A DNA stretch of 56,323 bases, taken from CAZOWL01 sp964583605. Its GTDB lineage: Bacteria; Pseudomonadota; Gammaproteobacteria; Chromatiales; Chromatiaceae. A program made the translations under genes and the position numbers. Positions 48,070-56,020 of this stretch are shown here, piece after piece. The notes below the pieces were generated by a model, which saw nothing but the letters and a program-made list of their open reading frames with translations, ran no database searches and was not told the origin of the DNA. How positions within the stretch are numbered: the first letter of the stretch is position 1; each line of letters starts with the position of its first letter. The stretch covers positions 1 to 56,323 of the forward strand of contig CAZOWL010000016.1 of the NCBI GenBank assembly GCA_964583605.1. The letters run 5' to 3'.

Positions 48070-48246
48070 TCAGCGCGCAATCCGCTCGCCGATCTTCTGG
48101 CCCTGCAGGTAGTGCATGCCAACCTCCCCGATCAGGCGGAAGCGATCGGCCTGATAGAGGGTGATGATGTCCGATCCGCCGAACTGGAAGAAGCCGAACG
48201 CTTCTCCCTTGGCCAGTCGAGCGCCCACGTCCGGCGCCGAGATGAA
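48070..48246 (-). pseudogene. Phosphatidylserine decarboxylase C-terminal fragment
   Basis: The minus-strand frame from about 48246 reads FISAPDVGARLAKGEAFGFF, then QFGGSDIITLYQADRFRLIG and a stop at 48070. KGxxxGxFxFGGS is the C-terminal signature of phosphatidylserine decarboxylase family enzymes, but the conserved processing serine region and everything before it are missing. The fragment ends where a plus-strand fragment of another gene begins, so both were cut at the same junction. Confidence 0.6.
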
Positions 48247-48249
48247 GCC

Positions 48250-48534
48250 GATCGCGGTGCCGGCGCCCGAGCCCGAGGCGGCCCGCGCGATCGTGCGCGA
48301 TGCCATCGCCCGCGGCGGGCTCCTGATCGAGGCCCCGGGGCTCTGCGTCGGCCACGTCGTCAAGCAGGCCAACGGCAACCCGCAGGCGATCCTGGACACG
48401 CTCGCCGTGGCGGCGACGAGATCCAGATACCGCCCGAGGTCCTAGGCGCGGACATAGTGGAGCTCGAGCAGCTGGCGATCGAGGAGGCGAGGGAGGTGGA
48501 AGGGGTGCCGGAGGCGCTGTGGGGGTATTTGTGA
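48250..48534 (+). pseudogene. Broken gene fragment, possibly ATPase-derived
   Basis: Two frames together read ARAIVRDAIARGGLLIEAPG and VVKQANGNPQAILDTLAVAA, then after a frame change GDEIQIPPEVLGADIVELEQ and LAIEEAREVEGVPEALWGYL before a stop at 48532-48534. The conserved look and clean C-terminus suggest the tail of a real protein. The GNPQAILDTL string resembles the helical lid of some AAA-type ATPases, but I cannot name the family. The 5' part is absent. Confidence 0.4.
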
Positions 48535-48581
48535 GCGGGAAAGTTGTGTCGTGCTCCGCGATCGTTGGGGTATCCTCGGGG

Positions 48582-48794
48582 AATGCCAGACTTCCGCTTC
48601 ACCGAGTACTCTGAACGGGAAGTCCTGCGCGAGCGGCCTTATCTGCGGAAGGTGTGGTGCATCAGGAGTGGTGCATCGACGTCGTCGAGCACCCGGTGCG
48701 ATCGGGGCCGCAGGAAGGCAATCGATACCGATTTTGGGCGCCGATCCCTGAGCTTGGCGGGCGCTTATTGCGAGGGGAGACCGACGCGGCATAG
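48582..48794 (+). pseudogene. Small toxin-like gene broken by a 14-base duplication
   Basis: From ATG 48582 the frame reads MPDFRFTEYSEREVLRERPY, then LRKVWCI. The direct repeat GTGGTGCATC occurs at 48654 and again at 48668. Removing the 14-base unit restores WCIDVVEHPVRSGPQEGNRY and then RFWAPIPELGGRLLRGE, ending at TAG 48792. The restored protein of about 66 residues resembles small proteins annotated as toxin-like partners in proteobacteria; even restored, its C-terminus seems shortened. No antitoxin gene was seen next to it. Confidence 0.6.
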
Positions 48795-48918
48795 CAGGCA
48801 AAGCGAGGCCAGTCAGGTGGATCGCGTTTTCCCCCGTGTATGCCCACCCCATGTTCGGCCTCTGCCGCAGGGTCCGATCACTGACCAGGCGACGCGATGG
48901 GCTCGAGGTAGGTGACGC

Positions 48919-49413
48919 GTGAATTCGACCAGACTCTTGGGCGTGGTTTCGATCTTGCTGGGGGTGGCCGCGATCGTCGCCCCCTATCTTGTAGGGACCC
49001 TCGCCGTGATGACCCTTGGCGGCCTGATGCTGGCCGGCGGCATCGTCGCCCTGCTCTTCGTGCATGACGTCCGCCGGCAGGGTATACCCGTCAGCGTTTT
49101 TGGTCCCTGGGCGCAGATCCTCGTCGGTGCGGTGGTCCTCATGTGGCCGCAGCTCGCCCTGTGGCTCGTCGCTGTGCTCTTGGGCGGCGGTTTGATCCTG
49201 GGCGGCATCAGTGGCTTGACGGCGCTGCGCGACTTGGGCCTGGTCAACCCGCCGCTGTTACGGAAGGTCGGCCTCTGGGCGAGCATCTTGCTCGGCGTGC
49301 TGCTCATTGCCACCGGGGCCTTCGGCTCCGCCGTGCTGCTGAGCCTGGTGCTCGGCATCGCTCTGATCAACATCGGCCTTCACCAATGGCGTGAGGCGGA
49401 TTTTGTCCTCTGA
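48919..49413 (+). CDS. HdeD-like (DUF308) membrane protein
   Basis: 164-residue membrane protein with six hydrophobic segments in three pairs, for example LGVVSILLGVAAIVAPYLVG and LLGVLLIATGAFGSAVLLSL. This paired-repeat pattern with G-rich helices is that of the HdeD/DUF308 family, some members of which help acid resistance. The start is GTG at 48919. It is one of the few intact genes in the decaying zone. Confidence 0.8.
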   Translation: MNSTRLLGVVSILLGVAAIVAPYLVGTLAVMTLGGLMLAGGIVALLFVHDVRRQGIPVSVFGPWAQILVGAVVLMWPQLALWLVAVLLGGGLILGGISGLTALRDLGLVNPPLLRKVGLWASILLGVLLIATGAFGSAVLLSLVLGIALINIGLHQWREADFVL

Positions 49414-49534
49414 GCCGGTTGGCGAGATGGGAAGCCGCTCGGACGGCCCAAGTGAAGCGATGTCTATTGAGGGGCGCGGTGGGCGATTGGTGTGACTTGC
49501 GTTACTCTGAGTCAAGTTACGTCACTCTCACTCA

Positions 49535-49886
49535 CTCGACGAGGACATCCCCGCCACCAAGCTGGCGGAGCTTCGCGCTCGGCCATGATGTCGGCTCGGT
49601 CCCCGCCGAGGGGCTGACCGGTCAGGCCGATTCGGACGTGGGGGCGGCCACGCCGCGTGCGGCACGCTTCTTCATCACCCAGGACCTCGACTTTTCGGAC
49701 CTGCGCCGCTTCGCCCCCGGTACGCATCATGGCCTCCTCGTGGTGCGGCTCGGCCAGCCTGGGTGCGGCGCGGTGGCCGCGCGGATCCGGGGGCTCTTTC
49801 AGCACACCGATGTCCGTGTCTGGCGCGCCTGCTTCGTCGTGGCCACCGAGCGGAAGCTACGCGTGCAGCCGCCGCCATCCAATTGA
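49535..49886 (+). pseudogene. DUF5615 (PIN-like) toxin-type gene, frameshifted
   Basis: One frame reads LDEDIPATKLAELRA from 49535; the protein continues in another frame as LGHDVGSVPAEGLTGQADSD, then RFFITQDLDFSDLRRFAPGT and FVVATERKLRVQPPPSN to a stop at 49886. The break is near 49578. LDEDIP and ITQDLDFSDL are the two acidic motifs of the DUF5615/Mut7-C-like nuclease fold found in toxin-antitoxin loci. No start codon was found before LDEDIP and no antitoxin is adjacent. The gene is dead unless the frameshift is an error. Confidence 0.7.
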
Positions 49887-49935
49887 TCCCTTTCGGCGGC
49901 ACGGCGCTCTCTGTGTCTGTGCATCGCCGGCACCA

Positions 49936-50330
49936 CTGAATGGCGCGGTCTACACCGTCCACGCCCTCGATGCCGACCAGACCGAGCACAAGATCCGCCT
50001 AACCGGGATCGACGCGTCGGGGCGCGGGCCGCCGTTCGGGACCAAGGCCAAGCGCCGGCGCCCAGCGCTCGTGGGCGGGGAGATCGTCGAGGTCCTCTGG
50101 AGCAAGCGAGATCGCTACGGTCGCATCGTGGATCAGGTCCTGGTCGATGGTCGCGACGTGAACCTACAGTTCGTGCGCGAGGTGGGGCGGCGTGGTGGTA
50201 TCGGAAGTACGCGGGGAGCAGTCGCGGGAGGATCGGCGGCTCTATGAGGAGGCGGAGGACGAGGCGCGGTCGCGTCCAATCGGGTTACGGGGATCGGGAG
50301 CCGGTGGTGCCGTGGGATTGGTGGAGGTAG
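49936..50330 (+). pseudogene. Thermonuclease (SNase-like) gene, multiply frameshifted
   Basis: The frame from 49936 reads VHALDADQTEHKIRLTGIDA, then GGEIVEVLWSKRDRYGRIVD and QVLVDGRDVNLQFVR. Afterwards AWWYRKYAG and SREDRRLYEEAEDEARSRPI appear in other frames. These are the parts of a staphylococcal-nuclease-like domain. The usual DGDTV start is replaced by NGAVY, and the catalytic APERGQPF region has become ASGRGPPF, losing the glutamate. At least two frameshifts follow. This is a clear pseudogene. Confidence 0.75.
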
Positions 50331-50590
50331 TGACTGGAGACGACCCAAGGCCGACTCTGTGTACGCCTTTAAGTACAAGCTGAGCCGAGGCGGGCGGTTA
50401 TGTGGCTGTATCACCGCAGAGTGCTGAGGGCTGATCGCAAGGTGCAATTGAAGAAGTCCGGCCAACTAAGCCAGCCCATGCTGCCCTCCGATTCGTGCGC
50501 TATAGTACAGATACAGGCTTTGGTCTGTTAATCCTGATGGCCGCAGTAATCACCGCTTGCGGCTACGGCAGCTCATTCGGGAGGCGACTC

Positions 50591-51334
50591 ATGGCCATCG
50601 TGCTCACTCCCGCGTCCCCGCGCCAAAATCGTCTGCTCGCCGCCCTGCCCGCGGACGAGTACGGGCGCCTTTGCAGTCACCTGGAGCTGGTCCGGCTGCC
50701 GCTCGGGATGGCCCTGTACGAGTCTGGCGAAGGGTTGAGGCACGTCTATTTCCCCACCGACGCCATCGTCTCCCTGCTCTACGTCATGGAGAACGGCGCG
50801 TCCGCCGAGATCGCCGTGGTCGGCAACGATGGTCTCGTCGGCATCGCCCTGTTCATGGGCGGCGAAACCGTTCCGAATCGGGCCGTGGTGCAGAGCGCGG
50901 GCCACGCCTTTCGCCTGAAGGGACAGGTGCTCAAACGGGAATTCGCCCGCTTCGGCGGGCGCCAGCAGGGGACTTTGCAGCCGCTGCTGCTGCGCTACAC
51001 CATGGCGCTGCTGACCCAGATGGCGCAGACCGCGGTCTGCAATCGCCACCACTCGATCGACCAGCAGCTCTGCCGCTGGCTGCTCCTGAGCCTGGACCGG
51101 TTGCCTTCAAACGAGCTGCACATGACTCAGGAGCTGATCGCCAACATGCTGGGGGTGCGGCGCGAGGGCGTGACCGAGGCGGCCGGGGGGTTGCAAAGCG
51201 CCGGATTGATCCGCTACAGCCGGGGCCGCATCACCGTGCTGGACCGGCCGGGACTGGAGGCGCGGGTCTGTGAGTGCTACGAGGTGGTACGCCGGGAGTT
51301 TCATCGCCTGCTACCGGAGCGGCCGATTCCCTGA
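50591..51334 (+). CDS. Crp/Fnr-family transcriptional regulator
   Basis: 247-residue regulator. The N-terminal cupin-like domain (residues 10-130) has YFPTDAIVSLLYVMENGASA, typical of the Crp/Fnr subgroup that lacks a clear cyclic-nucleotide site and the Fnr cysteines. The C-terminal winged helix (about 165-225) includes HMTQELIANMLGVRREGVTE. The start ATG at 50591 is taken; the longer frame from 50495 has extra residues of poor quality. It stands alone, and the signal and target genes are unknown. Confidence 0.88.
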   Translation: MAIVLTPASPRQNRLLAALPADEYGRLCSHLELVRLPLGMALYESGEGLRHVYFPTDAIVSLLYVMENGASAEIAVVGNDGLVGIALFMGGETVPNRAVVQSAGHAFRLKGQVLKREFARFGGRQQGTLQPLLLRYTMALLTQMAQTAVCNRHHSIDQQLCRWLLLSLDRLPSNELHMTQELIANMLGVRREGVTEAAGGLQSAGLIRYSRGRITVLDRPGLEARVCECYEVVRREFHRLLPERPIP

Positions 51335-51382
51335 TGCCTGAAGCCGCTGGCCGACCCGTGCGTTAACTGGAGGCGGTATGCA

Positions 51383-51457
51383 GTGCAACCCGCCGAGCGC
51401 TTCAACAGCATCAATCACCTGGTCGGCGTGACCCTGACCGTCCCGGCCCTTCTCGAT
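51383..51457 (+). pseudogene. Hemolysin III (TrhA) N-terminal remnant
   Basis: A short in-frame stretch from GTG 51383 reads VQPAERFNSINHLVGVTLTV, which resembles the N-terminus of hemolysin III family membrane proteins (ERFNSISHLVG). The similarity stops after about 24 codons, and no further part of the gene is found before the desaturase. Confidence 0.45.
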
Positions 51458-51566
51458 CGGCCCGCCATGGGTCTCCGCCACAGAGCTTGCCTATGTGCGC
51501 TACCGCACCGACGCCCCGAGGCCTCGCCGCCAAGCTAAGCGCATCACCAACTGGGAGCTCGGTCTT

Positions 51567-52745
51567 ATGCAATTTGGTCTCGTCGTCCTGCCGTGGTGGG
51601 GATACCTGGTAGTCATCCTGGCCTTGACTCACATGACGATCGCCGCGGTGACGATCTTCCTGCACCGGCACCAGGCGCATCGCGCTCTGGACCTACATCT
51701 CGTCGTCAGCCATTTCTTCCGGGCCTGGCTCTGGCTGACCACCGGCCTCGTGACACGGGAATGGGTGGCCGTCCACCGAAAGCACCATGCCAAGTGCGAG
51801 ACCTCGGACGACCCGCACAGTCCGCAGATCTTCGGGATCAAGAAGGTCTTGTTCGATGGAGTCGAGCTCTATCGCCGCGAGAGCCAGGTTGCCGACACCT
51901 TGGAGCGCTATGGCCATGGTACGCCCGACGATGCGCTGGAGCGTCACTTCTATGCGAAGCACGACCGACTTGGCATCGGTCTCATGCTGGTCATCGATCT
52001 GATCCTATTCGGGCCGATCGGGCTGACCGTATGGGCGGTGCAAATGCTCTGGATCCCATTCTTTGCCGCGGGCGTCATCAACGGCCTGGGGCACTATTGG
52101 GGCTACCGCCGCTTCGCCCCGAACGACGCCTCTCGCAACATCGTGCCATGGGGCATCTTGATCGGCGGTGAGGAACTGCACAACAACCACCACGCCTATG
52201 CCTCTTCGGCGAAGCTATCCGCGCAGTGGTGGGAGCTCGACCTCGGTTGGGTCTATATCCGCGTGCTCCAGTTTCTCGGTTTGGCCAGGGTTCGCCGAGT
52301 CGCTCCCAAGATCCGCTTTGATCGAGCCAAGCGGCGCTGTGACACGGCGACGCTGCAGGCTATTGTCACCCACCGCTACGCGGTGCTCGCCGCGTTCGGC
52401 AAATGCCTGAAGCGGACCTTGTCAGATGAGATTCGTCAGACGGGGATCGGCGACGCCCTCGGGCGGGGCCATGCTAGCGCGTTGAAGGCGAGCCAGCACG
52501 GGCTCCAGCGCGGCGTCGACAAGCTCTCCGCATCCGAGCATGTTGCCCTGGCGCGGGCGCTCGAGCGCAGTGCGGTCTTGCGCACCGTCTTTTCGCTGCG
52601 CCAGGATCTGGCGGCCCTCTGGAGTCGATCCGGCGCTTCAGTGGACCAGCTGGTCGAGCAACTGGAGCGCTGGCGCCGCCAGGCCGAGGCGAGCGGCATC
52701 GTGCCGCTGCAGCAGTTCTCGCAGAAGCTCTGCGCCTACAGCTGA
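51567..52745 (+). CDS. Membrane fatty acid desaturase (acyl-CoA delta-9 type)
   Basis: 392-residue di-iron desaturase. The three histidine boxes are present: HRHQAHRA (residues 33-38), HRKHH (70-74) and HNNHH near residue 204. Membrane segments flank them. A C-terminal helical extension of about 120 residues (LKRTLSDEIRQTG..., LVEQLERWRRQAEASG) follows the catalytic core. The ATG at 51567 gives MQFGLVVLPWWGYLVVI, the family start; the frame is open back to 51495. These enzymes insert a double bond into saturated acyl chains for membrane fluidity. Confidence 0.92.
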   Translation: MQFGLVVLPWWGYLVVILALTHMTIAAVTIFLHRHQAHRALDLHLVVSHFFRAWLWLTTGLVTREWVAVHRKHHAKCETSDDPHSPQIFGIKKVLFDGVELYRRESQVADTLERYGHGTPDDALERHFYAKHDRLGIGLMLVIDLILFGPIGLTVWAVQMLWIPFFAAGVINGLGHYWGYRRFAPNDASRNIVPWGILIGGEELHNNHHAYASSAKLSAQWWELDLGWVYIRVLQFLGLARVRRVAPKIRFDRAKRRCDTATLQAIVTHRYAVLAAFGKCLKRTLSDEIRQTGIGDALGRGHASALKASQHGLQRGVDKLSASEHVALARALERSAVLRTVFSLRQDLAALWSRSGASVDQLVEQLERWRRQAEASGIVPLQQFSQKLCAYS

Positions 52746-52849
52746 GGCTCGTCGTCGCCGCGCCCTATGCTGCATCGCACCAGGCACAAGATCCGGACGC
52801 GCTGCGCCAGCGGCGATGCCCGTTGGAGGCCGGGACGTGCGGGTGCCGA

Positions 52850-53123
52850 TCAATCGTCGCCGGGAGGAAGGATTCGACTAGGCGGCACCGGGCTGCCCGA
52901 AAGAATGGCCAACCTCAACTTGGTCGCATTGGGTGCTACGGCGACCTTGGATGCCAATAGCCTGCAGAGACCGAAGGTGGCGATCCCCATCCCCGCGAAT
53001 ACCCATCCCAGTTCTACCGCAGAGAGCAGCGTAAATATCACCCCCAAACGAGACTAGGGCTATAGACAGGACGAAGACCGGTCCGCCACAACACATTCGG
53101 GAAAAGAACGCTGTCAAACGCAT
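52850..53123 (-). pseudogene. Small membrane protein, frameshifted in a G run
   Basis: A good ribosome binding site (GGAGGAG) precedes ATG 53123, and the frame reads MRLTAFFSRMCCGGPVFVLS, then IALVSFGG. The hydrophobic continuation VIFTLLSAVELGWVFAGMGI, then ATFGLCRLLASKVAV, lies in another frame and stops at 52850. The break coincides with five consecutive C/G bases at 53043-53047, a site prone to slippage or sequencing error. The restored product would be about 90 residues with two membrane segments. The family is not recognised. Confidence 0.55.
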
Positions 53124-53337
53124 GATTGTCTCCTCCAAGTTGAGCCCAGTTAGAGCGTCACCGGTGAGCAGTTCGCCGGATCTGGCGCGTCGTTTGGCAA
53201 ACTGCCCCTTTTGCCTCGCGGAGGCAGGAGGGAGACGACCTTCTGGTTATCCTGATCACGGGCGCGCAGTATCTCCAATAACGTACCCGTTCGGTAAGAT
53301 AGACACGTTGTCGGCAAGGTGATCCGAGACCCTCGCC

Positions 53338-53478
53338 GTCTTCTCAGAGCAGGACGTGATCAAGGACCCGCCGTTCTCCCGGCTGGGCCTCGTCAGTTGC
53401 CGCGATCACCTGATCTATCTCCGCGGCGAGGTACAGAAGCGATTGATCCCATTGTTTCATTTCGCCTTGAGTCCAGGT
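53338..53478 (+). pseudogene. CheB/CheR-type methyltransferase fragment
   Basis: The frame reads VFSEQDVIKDPPFSRLGLVS, then CRDHLIYLRGEVQKRLIPLF and HFALSPGG. This is a core block of CheR methyltransferase domains in CheB/CheR fusion proteins (DPPFSRLDLISCRNLLIYL in relatives). The sequence before and after does not continue the domain. It is an isolated 47-codon fragment. Confidence 0.65.
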
Positions 53479-53503
53479 GGCGTGCAAGAGGGTACTCGTC
53501 GAT

Positions 53504-54298
53504 TCACGAGCATGCCTGTGCCAGACGCTCCACCCAGCCTGCTACCTGTGGCGGGGCATGGAGCTCGTCCTGACGGATTTCGATCATGACATGCGGAATA
53601 CCGCGGCGCTCACCGTGCGTCGGCAGCGTGAAATCGTGCTCGTCTTCAATGCCGTAGGGCTCATTGTCGCCGACCAGTCGACCAATCTGCCGGAGGAGGG
53701 CTGGACGCAGCTGCCGCGCGAGCCTGGGATCACGGCCATAGGCCAAGCCGATCCGCCAGGGGCGCGACTGCCCAGCGAGCGTCGGGGTGAAGCTGTGCAC
53801 ACTGATCAGCCGCAACTTGGGATCGGGATGCGCATCGAGCCAATGTGCGATGGCTTGGTGGTAAGGAAGGAAGAGGGCGGTGACCCGCGCATCACGCTCG
53901 GTTGAGCTCAGTCTCTCGTTGCCGGGTATCGGGACCCCGTCACTGCGCGCGGGGATGAGCTCGGGACTCTCGAGTGGCCGATTGAGGTCGATCGCCAGGC
54001 GCGAGTAGCGGCTCAGGATCAGCGGCGCATCGAGCCGCGCCGCCAGCCCGCGGGCGACCGCCGCTGCGCCCGGATCCCAGGCGATGTGCTGTTGCAGTTG
54101 TTCACCCCTGAGCCCGAGGCTGGCGAGGCGCCGCGGCAGGCGGTTGGAGGCATGGTCGCAGACCAACAGCAGGCTCGCCGCGCCCTCGGGGTTGAAGATC
54201 TCGAACGGCGGCGGCTCGTCTGGGTCGAGCAGCAGGGGCGCTCCAGCACCCTCTAGCTCCGACAGCGACCACGCACCCCAGTCGGCCTTGCCGGTCAT
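53504..54298 (-). CDS. N-formylglutamate amidohydrolase family protein
   Basis: Enzyme of about 264 residues. Recognisable parts are VCDHASNRLPRRLASLGL near residue 45, IAWDPGAAAVARGLAARLDA, SRYSRLAIDLNRPLESPELI and SVHSFTPTLAGQSRPW. The family hydrolyses N-formylglutamate or related N-acyl substrates, but many members next to transglutaminase-like genes have no proven substrate. The ATG at 54298 overlaps the stop of the upstream transglutaminase gene (ATGA), so the two are co-translated. It is the last gene of the three-gene unit. Confidence 0.9.
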   Translation of the reverse strand: MTGKADWGAWSLSELEGAGAPLLLDPDEPPPFEIFNPEGAASLLLVCDHASNRLPRRLASLGLRGEQLQQHIAWDPGAAAVARGLAARLDAPLILSRYSRLAIDLNRPLESPELIPARSDGVPIPGNERLSSTERDARVTALFLPYHQAIAHWLDAHPDPKLRLISVHSFTPTLAGQSRPWRIGLAYGRDPRLARQLRPALLRQIGRLVGDNEPYGIEDEHDFTLPTHGERRGIPHVMIEIRQDELHAPPQVAGWVERLAQACS

Positions 54299-55113
54299 GT
54301 TCCGGGCGCCGCCACCGCGTCGGCCCAAACCCGGAAGCCCGTCAGCGTGGTCGGACCGAAGGTGTTGCTGAGCGGGACATCGGCCGCATCGCGCCCCTGC
54401 GCGATCAGCACCCGCCCGATGCGGGGGATCCGGTTGCGGGGATCCAAGGTGTGCCAGCGCCCGCCGAGGTATACCTCGAGCCAGGCGGAGAAGTCCATTG
54501 GGTCCGGCGATGGCGGTACCCCGATGTCGCCCAGATACCCAGTGCAATAGCGTGCCGGGATGTTCATACAGCGGCAAAAAGTGACCGCGAGATGCGTGAA
54601 ATCGCGGCAGACCCCCGTGCGCTCCTGGAATGCCTCTAGCGCGGTCTTGGTGGCGCGGGAGTACTGGTAGCCGAAGGTGATGTGCTGATGCACGAAATCG
54701 CTGATCGCCTGGACGCGCGGCCAACCGAGGGGTGTCTGCCCGAACAGCGACCAGGCCGTCTCGGAGAGCCGGTCGGTCTCACAGTAGCGGCTCCCCTGGA
54801 GATAGACCAGGGTCTCGCTGGGCAGATCCTCGACCGCGTGCTGGATCGCCAGTGGGTCGATGCGATCCGGGAGACCGTTGTCATGGATGGTGGTGTCGGT
54901 GCTGATCCGAATCTCTCCCGGCGGCGCGACGAGCCGGCTGCACCAGTTGCCGAAGCCGTCGCGGTAGGCGGTGACCGGGACTGCGGGCTGGGTCAGGATA
55001 TGGTCCGGAGCCAGGAGGTCGGAGACCTGGCTATAGTGGACGTTCAGGGTCAGGATCATGGGCGTGCGTTGTGGGCACGTGTAGACCAATTCGTAGCCGA
55101 GCCGAATCTGCAT
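54295..55113 (-). CDS. Transglutaminase-like protein with atypical catalytic His position
   Basis: 272-residue protein. The N-terminal beta domain (residues 1-110) is typical of bacterial transglutaminase-like proteins, and the core has the nucleophile region RTGVCRDFTHLAVTFCR (Cys169). At the place of the usual His (HAWxEVY) this protein has Ser209: DFSAWLEVYLGGRW, then HTLDPRNRIPRIGRVLIAQG. This is a variant of the fold; a peptidase-like activity is therefore not certain. It is coupled to the amidohydrolase gene and follows another transglutaminase-like gene by about 60 bp. Confidence 0.88.
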   Translation of the reverse strand: MQIRLGYELVYTCPQRTPMILTLNVHYSQVSDLLAPDHILTQPAVPVTAYRDGFGNWCSRLVAPPGEIRISTDTTIHDNGLPDRIDPLAIQHAVEDLPSETLVYLQGSRYCETDRLSETAWSLFGQTPLGWPRVQAISDFVHQHITFGYQYSRATKTALEAFQERTGVCRDFTHLAVTFCRCMNIPARYCTGYLGDIGVPPSPDPMDFSAWLEVYLGGRWHTLDPRNRIPRIGRVLIAQGRDAADVPLSNTFGPTTLTGFRVWADAVAAPGT

Positions 55114-55174
55114 CAGTCAACTCCTGGCGCAAGGCGTTCGATGACAATGGCGACGGTCGACGGGGAGGCGCGCC

Positions 55175-56020
55175 TCAAGCCGGCGAGACCCAGACGCCGA
55201 CATCCAGGGTCGCGCCCGGAGGGCCAAGGTAGGTGCCGGCCACTGGTGGGACGGCTTCTGGCGCACGCGCGACCGCCACCGGGATGTGCTCCGGCCCGGT
55301 GAGCTCGCCCAGCGTGGGATCGAAGCCCTTCCAGCCGGCACCGGGCAGATAGACCTCGGCCCAGGCGTGGGTGGCCCCAAAGTCGGCCGCTGATGGTGGC
55401 ACCTGGAGATAGCCGCTGACAAACCGCGCCGCGAATCCTAGGTGCCGAGTCGCCTCCATGAAGAGGCAGGCAAAGTCGCGGCATGAGCCAGTCCCAAGGC
55501 TCAGCGTCTCCTCGGGCGATTGAACGCCCGGCGCTTCGCGTGCCTGGTAGGTGAGCCGCTCCCGGACCCTTAGGCTCAGCCGATCCAGCAGCGTATAGGT
55601 CTGGACGCGCTCGCCTGGCCTCCACACCTGCGCCACCCAGTCAGCAAGCTCGCCTGCGTCCTTGGCGATGACCATATAGGGCGCCAGAACAGTCCTGTCG
55701 GGGGCTGGATAGACGAAGGGATAGTCGACTGCGTCGTCGTCGACGAGGAAATCCAATGGGGCTGGATTGGATTGCCGAATGACGACCTCGCTTTCGATCA
55801 GAAGCTGGCTGGCGGGCACCTCAAAGGTCGCGATCGCCACCGAGTTGTCCTCCACGTCGCGATGCCAGCGCAGGGTCGCGGACGGGGTGATCGTCAAGGA
55901 CGAGGATTCGATGCAAAGCTCGTAACTCTCGCGCGGCCTGAGCCTCAAGGCGTGCGGCTCGAGCACCACCTCGGTGGGGAAGTTGTAGTAGGTGCGATGG
56001 AGGATCCGATAGCGCTGCAT
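55175..56020 (-). CDS. Transglutaminase-like protein with complete Cys-His-Asp site
   Basis: 281-residue protein. The N-terminal domain reads YRILHRTYYNFPTEVVLEPH, typical of bacterial transglutaminase-like proteins. The catalytic triad is visible: Cys180 in GTGSCRDFACLFMEA, His218 in GATHAWAEVYLPG and Asp234 in GFDPTLG. No signal peptide is present, so it is probably cytoplasmic. It is the first gene of a three-gene minus-strand unit with a second transglutaminase-like protein and the amidohydrolase; such clusters are widespread, and a role in peptide or glutamyl metabolism is only an inference. Confidence 0.9.
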   Translation of the reverse strand: MQRYRILHRTYYNFPTEVVLEPHALRLRPRESYELCIESSSLTITPSATLRWHRDVEDNSVAIATFEVPASQLLIESEVVIRQSNPAPLDFLVDDDAVDYPFVYPAPDRTVLAPYMVIAKDAGELADWVAQVWRPGERVQTYTLLDRLSLRVRERLTYQAREAPGVQSPEETLSLGTGSCRDFACLFMEATRHLGFAARFVSGYLQVPPSAADFGATHAWAEVYLPGAGWKGFDPTLGELTGPEHIPVAVARAPEAVPPVAGTYLGPPGATLDVGVWVSPA

